Source: Aquila chrysaetos chrysaetos (lineage: Eukaryota > Chordata > Aves > Accipitriformes > Accipitridae). Taken from it: a DNA stretch of 64,000 bases. Location: assembly GCF_900496995.4 (NCBI RefSeq), contig NC_044024.1, positions 19,532,698 through 19,596,697 of the forward strand, in the 5' to 3' direction. Numbering within the stretch: position 1 is the first letter of the stretch; each line of letters begins with the position of its first letter. Below the pieces are notes generated by a model that was not told where the DNA came from, ran no database searches, and saw only the letters and a program-made list of their open reading frames with translations. A program made the position numbers and the translations under genes. Positions 49,091-60,031 of this stretch are shown here, piece after piece.

Positions 49091-51790
49091 ACTGAAGAAT
49101 GTCCCATTTTTCATAGTTGGATACTGCTGGGGAACCTCATTAGAAACCAAATTACTACCTGCATCAGGTTTACACTAATGTATTGACATCTACAGCACTT
49201 GTTAAATGAACCGTAAATCCAATACACTAAAGTCATTTTCAACTGAATCAAATCAGGTTTCAGTCAAAAGAATTACAATTGTTATATACTTAATGCTTGG
49301 CACTTTCCTGGTGTCTCCAGCTAGATCATTTCAGACACAGAGAGAAAATTGTAAACCTATGAAACAGTGCAAGCTAAATTGGACACACTCCAAGCATACT
49401 AAACATGGTGCTAGGAGTTTAAGGATGATAATTGGCTCTAATTGACTAGTTGGTAAAGCTATCCAGGCATCCACGGGCACGCTCCTTACTAATCTGTTTT
49501 CAACATGCTATTTTCTTCTCCTTACTTAATTTATACTTTCTTATTATAAACCACATTGTTTGCCTTTCCTAGAATCTTTGCTTTTTCAATCTTTAACTCT
49601 TTGTTCTCTTCAGAAGTAATGGCTTTATCGGAATATGGGCCCAGCTGCAATACATAAGGAAAAGGCAGAGCAGCAGCACTGTGCACAGCCTTCCTCAGAG
49701 CGCTTCAGTCTCGACAGAAATCAAAATGCCTTCCAGACCTGAGGATGCAAATTCACACTCATGTGTTGTCTCTTCCCCTCACAGCCAGACTGGTCTTCTT
49801 TTAATACTGATTTAGAAAACCTTGACTCATGTGTGAGGACAGCTTTAACCCCTTATTCCCTTTTCACTCCGAGGACAGAAGATTTGTCAGGAAATCCAGC
49901 ACTACCATCCAGTGCCTGGTTGTGGCCACATGCACAGTACAAAAGGGGATGCCAGCAGAGAGGACAAAGCCAGTTTCCCTCTGCCCCGCTCCTCCAGCCT
50001 ACCCCCACAGCTTGTTTAAACAAAGACATTTGAAAGACTCAATTCAAATTCAGTACGGCTATGAATGTGAACTAGCAGATTTGTCCGGCTAGATTCTCCT
50101 CCAGCCTCGTACAGACACTTTCCCTAAGTGGCCTTAGTTCTGCTTAATTCGTTTCCCAGAAATGGAAAAACAGCAAAATGGAAATTAAAAAGGAAATATG
50201 TATGAGCCAGCTCCTCTATCAGCATAAATCCATCCTGGTACCAGTGAATTACACTGACACTTGGTGTCTGAGGAACCAGCTCCTAATCAAGAGTTTATAG
50301 AGATTAAATTAATTTACTAGGCCAGACTCTAAACAACCTTCTCTGGTCCCTTGCTATCTAAATCCCAGGCAGGTCATCTATGCATGTATTCCTCCTCCCC
50401 TTTGCTTGGAGGAGTGTTGTCTCCATGGTATTCTCCAGCAATAAAGAGGTGCCCCTTGGAAGAAGTAGCCACACAGAAGAGTAAAAGGCCACATTAAAAT
50501 TATGCAGCCTGGAAGCAGTTCTGCTGATCAGCCAGAAATCAACTGGTGACCTTCCATTATGTGAAGAAATAACCTCACTAGAAAGGGTGGAAACTACTTG
50601 CTTCCGTTCATGCACAGAGCGCGATTCTCTGGAGAGCTGAGGCTGTCCAGTTGGATAGTGCTCTCATGCCTCTGGCAACTTTCCATCCCCGTTTACCATT
50701 TTCCACAGTGCCTGTGTCAGTTTTGGCAGCCCACTGTACTGTTCCCAGAGGACTCTATAGCAGAAAGTCATCCTGCCAGTGTATTCAAGGACGCTTTTTC
50801 AATACAGTGTTACTCATCTGACACGTTTATAGGCTGATAGTGAAAATGTGGATCCCCCACACAGTGCATCCCATTTCTCTGTTGTTGCTCAAATGCTGGA
50901 TCTGCCCCTAGAGCGGGGCTCCCGAACCTCCCAAGTCCCCTGAACCGACCAAAACCAGAGCACAGGGGCTGGCCTTCAACCAGGGAAAGCTGATACAGCT
51001 CAGCAGTAGGCAGTGGGCCATTCGCTTACCATGTTTGCTATCAAGTGCAGGGTCAGCAACTCATTGTGGAAAAAATATGGAAAATGCTGGTAAGTTCAGG
51101 TAAAAGCACAGCCCCAAGCAGAGTGAAGATGGTTGGAGTGCAAGATCACGCTCACCTTGGAACAGATTCGTTTTCAACTGCTGCTTCCCTCCGATTTTCA
51201 AATTCCTTTTTGTCCCCCTCAGTTTTCCAGCATATTATTAGTTCCTTCCTCCCCTGCAAACACACATCATGCACACAAATTTTACACAGGTGTGACTCCT
51301 TTATGTTGCTTCCCTGGACTGCTCAGTTTGCAGCAGTGTCCGTCAGGAGGCGGATGAGAATGACATGCCACTGCGCAAGCGGCATCAATTCACCATCTCA
51401 TCGGGGAGGTGGTACGTGCGAAGGCTGCGCCTTCCTCACCGCATCGGAGCTCCTGATAAACAAAGGGCATCAGTCCACAGTCAACCCTCCTACACTATCT
51501 ATGGTGATTTTACCCCCACCCCAAAAATAAGAGAGCAGGCACTGATTTGCCAGCTGTAAGGTTGCTTGGAACCCTACAGAGCCAGCAACAGTGGGGTACT
51601 AAACCAGATATTTAACAAAACGTTAGTGGGATAACCAGCACTGTGGCTAACGTGGAAGTTATGGAGATCTCTGCTATAAATACGTAAGCTGCTATAGCAT
51701 GAGAAAGAATAAAGTCTGGGATTTCACTGTGGCTGTCATCTGTGAACCTGGACCTGCCTCACATGTTCTCCAGGGAATTAGGGGACTACA
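49091..51790. other. Non-coding DNA
   Basis: No gene is recognised. 51045-51530 holds a 161-codon plus-strand open frame overlapped by others in different phases; its translation is rich in Ser and Pro with no domain, and no splice signals support it. The rest is AT-rich and unassigned. Confidence 0.5.
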
Positions 51791-51799
51791 TGACTACAT

Positions 51800-51880
51800 G
51801 GGGCTCCACTTTACAGATGACAAACAAGCTGCAGGGCAAGTGGGGAACAGAGTTCAAAGAAAGCCTGGTCCATGGGGTAA
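51800..51880 (+). repeat. Possible MIR/L2-like ancient fragment
   Basis: CTCCACTTTACAGATGACAA followed by GCAGGGCAAGTGGGGAACAG and AGTTCAAAGAAAGCCTGG follows the order of the common MIR/L2 3' text (tttacagatgaggaaactg, then agtggcagagc, then ttcgaacccagg). Similarity is short and diverged, so this is a weak call. Confidence 0.28.
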
Positions 51881-53330
51881 GGGGAAAGGGTTCCAAACCA
51901 CGTACCAATCTGATCCAGCTACAAAAGCTCAGAACAGGGCACGGCTATATGAGACTTTAAAAATTAGCAGCAGATCCAAAAACCAAAGCCGATTTTAAAA
52001 TGAGTTGTAAAGGAAACATGAAATCCCTAACATAGTGACAGGTCAGAAAGGTTGTTTCAGTGCAGAGCTCTCCAAATATAACACAACACACAAGCTGGTT
52101 AATGCTGTCCTGGAAGAGTCAGGATAGTCTTCTTGCAGCACAGTGTCTGTGCCCAACCGCGGTGCAAACCAGCCAGAGCCAACCCATCAAGTCACATAAT
52201 CAGTGCAGAAGGATCAAAACACCTTCCTCGAACTTCTTTGATGGAGGCTTCTGCCTGTTAAATTAGCTGCTATGCTTCAATTTATTATTTTTGATGACAG
52301 TCTTTTGTCTTCATCCAAACTAATTATGCCTAAATCAATGGTAATGGTAGATTTGGCATTGATTATCCCTGTAGATGCTCTCAACTTAAATTGTCCTTTT
52401 GCATACAGATAATTCCCTTGGCTATCTTCTGCCAGAGCGTCGACACCTGAGTATTTAACTAATGACTTTTATGCACGTGTCATCACTGGCATTTGATATA
52501 AACTACAGGAATACAAACAGCTTCTCTATCCTATGTTGCCCAGAGACATCAGAAGATGGGCTCCCTTAGCTGTGAGCTGCTGTCTAATATTCCACTCAGA
52601 AAAGTGCATTGAAACTGGGCGGTGTTCACAAGATCAGGTTCCTCAGCCACAGACCCTGTACCAGACAAGGTGTCCAAGAAGATCACTTGTGGAGTCTTAC
52701 CAGTATAAGACCAAATCTACTGATGTAATAAACTGATGTGTACATTTACCTTACTGGAGTGCCAGCAGTTCAAAAAAGCTGGAAACTGTCAGGCTTTTTG
52801 GCATAATAAAAAGACTTTTGCAGTTTTGCAGCTGCCTCTTCTTGTTCCACCTCTCCAGTCTTCCCTGGCCTGACCTGAAAGGGGATACTAGATTCTGAAG
52901 AAGCAGCAAAGCCCACAGTAATTGGGATGACCGTTGGGTCCACCTGCTGGCATAACTACCAGAAACTTCAAAAATGTAAAGAGCTGTGTGGCATTTATGG
53001 GCATAACTGTTTTCTGTCTGCTCCACCTCTAAATTAGAAAAAAAAAAAAAAAGTTGCCTATTGGAAGCTAAAGGTTCCTACATTATCAGAGGGAATTACT
53101 GTTGTCCACCTTTTTACTCACATAAAATTCATCTAGGTCAAATGTACTCGCTTGACTTTTCATAGAGAAAAGCATAACCAAATAGATGCAAAAAATTTTT
53201 TTCTGACATTTGAAACTCAGAATGTAAAAATAGTCTCAAATAGTCACACTACATTTGAAAATTGTGTTTACTTTTGAGACAAACGGGATTAGTCTCAGAG
53301 ATAGATTAATTTGCTTTTTGATACAGAAAA
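51881..53330. other. Non-coding DNA with a candidate conserved AT-rich element
   Basis: No gene. 52262-52500 is AT-rich, with repeated TAAT/ATTA cores and TTTGATGACA-type motifs and few low-complexity runs, the look of a developmental enhancer; this is only an impression. An A16 run lies at 53038-53053. Confidence 0.45.
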
Positions 53331-53367
53331 AGTGCTCTGCAGGAGGAACACAAACACTCTGCAGGCT

Positions 53368-53440
53368 CCAGAGGATTGCAGCAGCGCATTTCACCTCCAG
53401 GTCACTGGTTCAAATTCCGTCTGGGGGTAGGGACTGAAAA
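53368..53440 (+). repeat. tRNA-like B box, possible old tRNA-derived SINE
   Basis: GGTCACTGGTTCAAATTCC contains GGTTCAAATTCC, close to the pol III B box GGTTCRANYCC with one extra T. It is preceded by GCAGCGCATTTCACCTCCA, which resembles the D-arm/anticodon part of a tRNA but is too short to fold as one. No intact acceptor stem exists, so this is not a tRNA gene. An ancient tRNA-derived SINE is the likeliest explanation. Confidence 0.33.
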
Positions 53441-56400
53441 TTTTTTAATGTCTAATGGTTGTTCAATGGTCCATGTGAAATGAGTTTTGTGGTTGTGCCT
53501 TCACGCCAAGTAACACCACTGAGTGTCTTCGTGGTGGGGCCAAGGACTGGGCAAGTATAGTGAGCCACAAACCCTAACGTTTCCTGAGAGTTTCCTTTCC
53601 ACAAAGGAAAGCCGGCTCTTGAGCTGGCTGTAATACAGTTGGTCAGAAACAATACAGAGGATTTCATGGCATCAGGGCTTATCAGCTCATTGCTTGTCAC
53701 CAGAACTAAATTTGTTCTAAGTCAATGTTCAAGGCAGCATTTATAACCCAACGGCACGTTAAAAACTAAGGTCCGATTCAGTGGCAAATAGGCCATTTCC
53801 CTCTAAAAGTTTCTCCTTTTTTCCTATTTGCAGATATTTGGCTATCTCCAAAGAAATATGTACAGTCCCAAAGCCTAAGAGACTGCAGTTTTGGAGCATT
53901 TCCAGATGCACCAGACGAAACACATTGCACCTGGAAAGGTCAGCTGTGGGCAGATGGAAATAAGCGATAAGCCATTTTTCCTTTATGTAGTCCCACACCA
54001 CCAGTAACACTGCCCAGAGGCCTCATTCTGTACCTGATACGCATATTAAGTTACTCTTACTCCTGTGAGATAACACACTTACTGTACTTTAAAGGCAGAA
54101 GGCTACTTAAGATTTTCCAAGTTGGAAAACTGTTTTTAAGGCCAGGACTTGAGACACTTTGTCTTAGGAAGAAGACTACTGCTCTCACGAAGGCTGCTGT
54201 GAGGATCTTAGCAAAATCACAGCACTAATAAAAGTACTGCAGCCAGATACCGAGAACAGCCGTGCTGAATGCGGTGCTCTGCAGGGAAGGGAAGACTCTG
54301 GAGAGGGAGTCCGGAGAGGCTGCTGCATGCTCCCAGCTTTGGGGCCTCCTAAACCTAAGCTGCAGATACCAATGTCATCCTCAGAGAACCAAGAGCTGCT
54401 CCACAAAATGCTCTCCTACAAAATGCATCCTTTCAGGATAGCTCCAGCCATACCTCTTCCCCCAGTCTATGCACACGACATGGGAGAGGGCAAGAGAAAG
54501 GCAACATTGCACTTTGCCTGCAACGAGCAGAGGAGGCAAAAAGTGAACTCACGTTTGCCAGATCTTGCCATAATGCTATCTAAAACAAACAGCAGATGGG
54601 GAAAAGTTTTTTGCCCCAGCTACTCATCCATAACAATTTATAGCACCTGATTTGGGGGCATTAACCTGTACACACAAAATGTATCCGTTCTTATTATTCA
54701 CTGTAAACGTGTCATAAGCATGGAAATATGCTCAGCAAGGCTACCGGGGCTGGTACTGAAATTGTAAACAGCCCATTAAGTAGAAGCCATAAATACTCCA
54801 AAGCGCTGTAGATCTTGGTCAGTTAAAAAGCACTGGACCGGCTTTAAACCTGAAAAAATACTTGGTTCCACCCAAATCCCCTTCTCGCAATCGAACCTAA
54901 CTCTGCACTGCAAGAAATTGAGAGGGAAAAACAACCAGGCAAAATCCACACAAGGGCAGCAAATACACTAGCACTTCAGTAACTACTGGCTTCTAGAGCA
55001 AACGCCAACAGTCAGCACGAAAAACAGGCTCCAGTAAAAGGGACGGATGAAACACAAGCTGGGGGTACCTATGAGCACATATCCTTGTCCAGAACAAAGG
55101 TGTATCCAAGTCAGTTCAGGGAGCAGAAATACTAAACAGAAGGCTCCACTGGTCGTAACTGGTGATTTTGCATTGGAACACAGAACTATGTGGGAGGCAG
55201 AAACAAAGACAAGCCAGCAAGATAGTGGGAAAAGAGGAAGAAAGGCCAACATATATAGAAATATCACCAGATGATCCTGAGCAAAGAGCTAGAAAGAGAG
55301 CAAGAGCTTTTGGAGAGCTTCTGGGCTGCCAGGAGGCTCAACGCAGCACTCCAAAACTCTGCATTCCTTGTCCCACTTGACATTTGAATGGCTATAAACC
55401 CATAAAACCTTGATTTCCTTGGCTGTCAAAAGGTGCAAGAACATAGCTCATATCTCAGAGGTATTGTGCTCAGGATAGGTGCAAAAGAAAACTGCAAACC
55501 TGCTATGAATGTGAACGGCGCAGCTGATCCCTCCCGTACATATCCGCAGCACTACCAAGGACACCTGACTGCCAGCTCCGCATTCCTGGGAACTGCTGGA
55601 CCTCCAAACAGCCACAGCAGCCACACAAAGCCCCATAAAAAACAGAGATAGGAATCTTCAACGAGGTCACGTCCGTGCCCCGCGTTATGCCAAGTGCTTC
55701 AGACCTACGTTCAGCTTCAAGCGACTCCCTTTAAGGGCAGATACACTGGGGTCTTTCCCTCTTCATTAACTGTATGTATTTTCCAGTCACAGAAAAGCTA
55801 CATTGCCTAACAATTTCTTTCTTTAGAGTAATCCTTTTACTATCACAGAAGTAATAGCGAAGAGAGTCCAGAAGTCTTGATAGCACATCAAATCAAGCCT
55901 AGTAGGTCAGGAAAACACCTGTGCTGGGGATGTTCGGAGTGGGCTAATCTTCATCCCTATGCAGCCTCTTCTGTATCAGTGCACAGCTGGCACTGCCACG
56001 GTGGTCCTGGGGCACTGATGCTGGTGCAAGTACCAGTGTTGCCAGACCAAAACCGACTCTTCTCATCAATCCCAGATTCATAACAGGGATACTACAGAAT
56101 CTAAGACTTTATAGACATATGCACTGCTTTTAACTCCTGCATAACCAGTGAAAAGTTAGTTTACTTGGATTTGAAGTTGAGTAATAGGCTTAAGTTTCAG
56201 CCTATGAGAATGACCTCAAGCTGAGTAACCGAGATATAACACTTTCTGGGCAATTTTAGCCTGACTTAAGCACATCTTTGGTTTTGTGAGGTTGAGATGT
56301 ATGGTGAATCTGCCACATGGAACTGAGAAGTGAATTTTTCATTTCAAGGCTCCCCATCTGATATAAATAGCTTCTCTAAGGATTTGGTATCTAGTTCATA

Positions 56401-57296
56401 GGAATATTTTTGCTAACAAGAAGGCACAAGCATGTAATGCAGCTGCCCCTGTGTAACCCAGTCCATGGACCAGTGCAGACACTGGGACAGGATGGCGATC
56501 TGTGCCTTACCACCCCAGAGGAAATACCTGAACTGATTTTTGTAGGGCTGAAACTCAGCTGTGCCTCATGGTAATTCACACTGCTATCAAGGATAGAAAC
56601 CACATGCTTCTTTCTTTACCAAAGACCACAAAACCTCATTTACTCCCCTGATTGCATTAGCCAATATGAAACAAAGTAATTTTTAATAAAGTGTGCCATG
56701 GCAGAGAAAAATTGATACAATCACAGAGCCGGTATAATAGGATTTAATTCTGCTTCAGATGTGCTAGTTTTAATAAAAAAGGATTGAGCAAATCTAAAAC
56801 AAATTACACTGAAAGGTCAGGCTTATTGCTTGTACAGTTATGTTAACTCTTCCACAGACATTTTTACAGACTGTATTTATGAGACCTTTTGATTTTCAGA
56901 AGAGGTATAAAATACATCTGCAATTTTCCCATTATTTGCAGCAGTGTTTCTTCTACAAGTGTCATTTCTCAGTACCTCAATACAGATTTCTTTAACTGAC
57001 ATTTATAAAAAATGATGAGTTATTTATGGGGCGGTTTTGTTAAATTAGTGAAACTGTAATCCCCAATGGAAAGTTAAACCCAACTAGAAAAAAATTTAAG
57101 GGAACGACGATTCCCATTTGTGTGCCAGTGACGCTCGTGATTTCTTATTCATTAATCATTCCACTGGCATGCCATTTATTCAATAGGAAGCAAATCAATT
57201 ACTTATTTTTATATGTAGCTGAGGCCCTGATACTGTGAACTACTCAGAACAGACATGAATTGGAAAGAACTGTAAACACCGAATCTTATTACACGG
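53441..57296. other. Non-coding DNA; candidate conserved element at 56.9-57.25 kb
   Basis: No gene is recognised. The frames at 54327-54650 and 53759-54010 have no domain. 56930-57250 is AT-rich, not repetitive, and contains ATTCATTAATCATTCC and AATCAATTACTT, typical of deeply conserved vertebrate non-coding elements. Confidence 0.5.
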
Positions 57297-57460
57297 TTCT
57301 TATTAATATTACAGCAGCACCTAGAGACCCTGGCCAAGATCGCAGCCCACTTCGCTTAGTGCTGCTGTAACACAGAGATAAGTATCCATCCTAACCCTAA
57401 AGGAAATACACGGCATAAACAGACCTTAGCAGAGGAGAGTCTGCAAAGGAAGGAGCTTGT
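57297..57460 (+). repeat. Ancient amniote dispersed repeat (second type)
   Basis: ATTACAGCAGCACCTAGAGA, then GCTTAGTGCTGCTGTAACAC and AGAGATAAG, then CATCCTAACCCTAAAGG run parallel to a repeat I know from reptile and bird genomes (attacagtagcacctagag, gtgctaggcgctgtacaaac, gtccctgccccaaagag). The order is kept over about 150 bp. Family name uncertain. The copy is old and non-coding. Confidence 0.55.
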
Positions 57461-58309
57461 TGCGGTCACAGAGGAGAGCTAGAAACGCGTGGCAGCGTCG
57501 CAGTTCGCAGCCCTCCGCTGCTGTTCAGAGGACCGTGCTGCTGCTCTCCAGCCTTGCCTGGGCACAAAGACCGTACAAATCCTGCAGGCACAACCGGGGA
57601 CCTTGCAAGCACTCCCGCAAGTTGCAATTACACTGATTCCAGTCTTACCAAGTTTCTTGCCGTTGCCGTGACCGCACGAGTCTATCGCATGTGAACACAG
57701 ATGCTCTCTGTTGTTTCTGTGCGTTTTTACCCAACTCAGGTGTATGTGAGACCTCACACTTGGAAAAGGAACTATCAGTTCTATGTCAGTCTTGAGGTAG
57801 TATCTAGACACAAGCAGCTCAATTCTCTACAGCCACCACCAGAGAAATTCTGCTGAATTTGATCAAAGGAACTATTGGAAAGAACAAAGTCCAATCCATG
57901 CTTGGTATCTGTCTGTATCCACACTTTCAGGGAAATTAGGTACAAGTCCATCAGCAGTGAGCATAGGCAAATTAGGCTGGGCTGTCTCATATTTAAAAGT
58001 AAAATTAAATCTTGGATTCACTGTCGAGTTCTGCTCAATAGTCTCGAGTCAGTTAAGAGTAGCTCCAGTGGCAGGAGACTGCATGAAACCACCACTGGCA
58101 GCAGCAGGGTAATAAAGACTTGCCACAGTGGCCAAGGACTTCCCCAGGGGTTCTGGGGTTTTAAGAATCACTTTAATTCCAAAACATTAATTTTTATTTC
58201 ATTCTGATAAAATCAACAAGAAATGATTGCTAGCCATTACTATTGAGGAGCAGAAGTGGCACCTGCTTTTTTGTGCAGCACAGACAATTCAACCAGAAAT
58301 CTGACTGCC
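57461..58309. other. Non-coding DNA
   Basis: Nothing is recognised except a mildly CpG-containing stretch at 57480-57700. The overlapping frames there (plus 57489-57671, minus 57811-57479) have no domain. Confidence 0.5.
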
Positions 58310-58566
58310 TGTCCTTGTTTCGGCTGAGATAGAGTTAATTTTCTTTCTAGTAGCTGGTACAGTGCTATGTTTTGGGTTCAGTATGAGAAGAATGTTGATA
58401 ACACACTGATGTTTTCAGTGGTTGCTAAGTGGTGTTTAGACTAAGTCAAGGATTTTTCAGCTTCTCATGCCCAGCCAGCAAGAAGGCTGGAGGGGCACGA
58501 GGAGTTGGAAGGGGACACAGCCAGGACAGCTGACCCAAACTGGCCAAAGGGGTATTCCATACCATG

Positions 58567-58589
58567 CGACGTCATGCCCAGTATATAAA
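58567..58589 (+). promoter_or_regulatory. LTR promoter: CRE-like site and TATA box
   Basis: CGACGTCA at 58567-58574 is one base from the cAMP-response element TGACGTCA. TATATAAA follows at 58582-58589. This is the LTR's own core promoter and would start transcription to the right, just downstream. It looks intact; whether it is active is unknown. Confidence 0.7.
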
Positions 58590-58707
58590 CTGGGGGACTT
58601 GGCCAGGGGAGGGGGCTAGCAGATCACTGCTCAGGAACTAACTGGGCATTGGTCAGCAAGTGGTGAACAATTGCATTGCGCATCACTTGGTTTGTATATT
58701 CCAATTC

Positions 58708-58766
58708 TTTTATTATTATTACTGTCATTTTATTATTATTATCATCATTCTTATTTTCTTCCTTTC
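58708..58766 (+). repeat. TTA-rich microsatellite-like stretch inside the LTR
   Basis: Two TATTATTATT runs and an ATCATCATT run. It is part of this LTR type and probably varies in length between copies. Confidence 0.6.
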
Positions 58767-58772
58767 TGTTCT

Positions 58773-58778
58773 ATTAAA
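58773..58778 (+). promoter_or_regulatory. LTR poly(A) signal ATTAAA
   Basis: ATTAAA lies about 185 bp downstream of the TATA box, in the R/U5 position expected for the LTR. A TTA-rich stretch (58708-58766) precedes it. Confidence 0.6.
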
Positions 58779-59706
58779 CTGTCTTTATCTCAACCCACAA
58801 GTTTTACCTTTTTTTTCCCCGATTCTCTCCCCCATCCCACGGCGGGAGGGGAGCAGGGGAGTGAGCAGCTGCGTGGTACTTCGTTGCTGGCTGGGGTTAA
58901 ACCACGACACTGTCCCATGGCAGCTATTGTTTGAAATTAGAAAGCCACAGCTTTGTGCTGTGGGCTACAATAATTCAGTTTCTGTGGGTCGGCAGAGGAG
59001 ATTCTGCAAAACACACATATCAAAGAGCTACAGAGGCATAAACATTAGCTTCTTTGCATAGTGTGAGTTATATGAATATGCAAAAGAAAGGCATCCTGGG
59101 AACACCTATGAAGCCCCTTGACAAACTCTGCTTAATTTTAATCAGCATTTCTGCTTTTGACAGCAAAAAAAATGTTGAGGTAGAGTGGTACCCAGAGTAC
59201 AAAATTCTGTGTTCAACAAATACAGATGACGGACAGAACACGTCTGCTAAAAGAACAGTGCTTGCCATACAGAAGAATTGTTTAGCTCTTGGGGCTTTCT
59301 GAAATAGGGTCAAGGAACCAGTCCAGATCCTGGCCAAGGGCAGTAGACACTGCACAGAAGGAACAAAAGACAGTCCCAGCCACAAAACAGTACAGTGAAG
59401 GAGATGAAGGAGGTCAAGTAGTACCGAAAGCCTCCTAGAGAAGACCATCAGCCCCTTGGGAAAGAACACCAAATGGCTCTGAGTGAACAAATAAATGTCA
59501 TAGTTTCACTACAGTCAAACTGCAGAAAAAACCAATAACGTACAAGAAAAGTTAAGAGTGGTCTTTTTCTTTTGACGACTGTTGGGTGACTAGTAAACTG
59601 GAAGAGGATGTTGTTTTCATTTTTCCATTTGGAAAATATCGCAAACCTTAGAGATACCTGCTCAGCTTTGCTTCAACAGGTAGAACATCTACCAAGCTTT
59701 TATAGA

Positions 59707-60015
59707 TCAATTCACATGCACTTCTTCTTCTGATACCACTGACTCTTTGACAAGACACCTATATCTATTTCTGTCTACATAAGATAGAGACACAAACGAC
59801 AGTCTTTGCACAGGCCCTACTACATACAACCTGCAGTTATGGCTGCTGTGATTGATGTGAATCCTCTGATCTCCAACAGGAATGTGGTCCCCATCTGACA
59901 AAACTGATTGTCTTATTTTGTCTTTTATTTTAATAGGTTTCCTGCCAGCTGGGCTCTGCCTCCATTTGATCAAGTGTACTATGTCCTCAATCAACTCTTC
60001 TCCTTGGTTTGTTGT
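59707..60015 (-). other. Minus-strand open frame with Ig-fold-like spacing (unproven)
   Basis: The frame reads, in order, IKWRQSPAGRKPIKI, then GDQRIHI, then LSFVSLSYVDRNRYRCLV, and stops after EEEVHVN. The stretch L-x-F-x2-L-x3-D-x-N-x-Y-x-C has the spacing of the immunoglobulin E-F strand motif with tyrosine corner (usually L-x-I-x2-V-x3-D-x-G-x-Y-x-C), and a Trp lies upstream as in strand C. Against a gene: the first cysteine is missing, upstream is an A12 run (plus T 60020-60031) rather than a splice acceptor, there is no good donor, and about 100 open codons is not unusual in 64 kb. It may be a decayed exon or chance. Confidence 0.2.
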
Positions 60016-60031
60016 GTTGTTTTTTTTTTTT

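Larger units (their letters stand above)
58310..58909 (+). mobile_element. Solo LTR of an avian endogenous retrovirus (ERVL-like type)
   Basis: A 600-bp LTR starting TGTCCTTGTTTCGGCTGAGA and ending GGTTAAACCACGACA. Blocks such as GTAGCTGGTACAGTGCTATG, AACACACTGATGTTTTCAGT and ACCCAAACTGGCCAAAGGGG match, by memory, one of the commonest LTR types in bird genomes. The five bases before (CTGCC) and after (CTGTC) differ at one position, consistent with an old 5-bp target duplication, which would fit an ERVL-type element (inference). There is no primer-binding site after it nor polypurine tract before it, so it is a solo LTR without viral genes. Plus-strand orientation is set by the TATA box and poly(A) signal. 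Open frames inside it or running through its right end are chance. Confidence 0.92.

Noticed and set aside
49000..49140. Functional 5S rRNA gene
   Set aside because: Only the central promoter part is similar; ends and much of the body do not match and no T-run terminator follows.
51045..51559. 161-codon plus-strand frame
   Set aside because: Other phases are open over the same DNA; low-information Ser/Pro-rich translation, no splice context.
53368..53440. tRNA gene
   Set aside because: Only the B box and a partial lead-in are present; no acceptor stem and too little space for an anticodon arm.
34497..58909. The two LTRs as the ends of a single provirus
   Set aside because: They belong to different LTR types, differ in length and terminal sequence, and lie about 23 kb apart with no retroviral genes between them.
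58660..59061. 133-codon plus-strand frame
   Set aside because: It lies across the 3' half of the solo LTR and its TTA-rich stretch; the Ile/Phe/Tyr-rich start is only the translated microsatellite.
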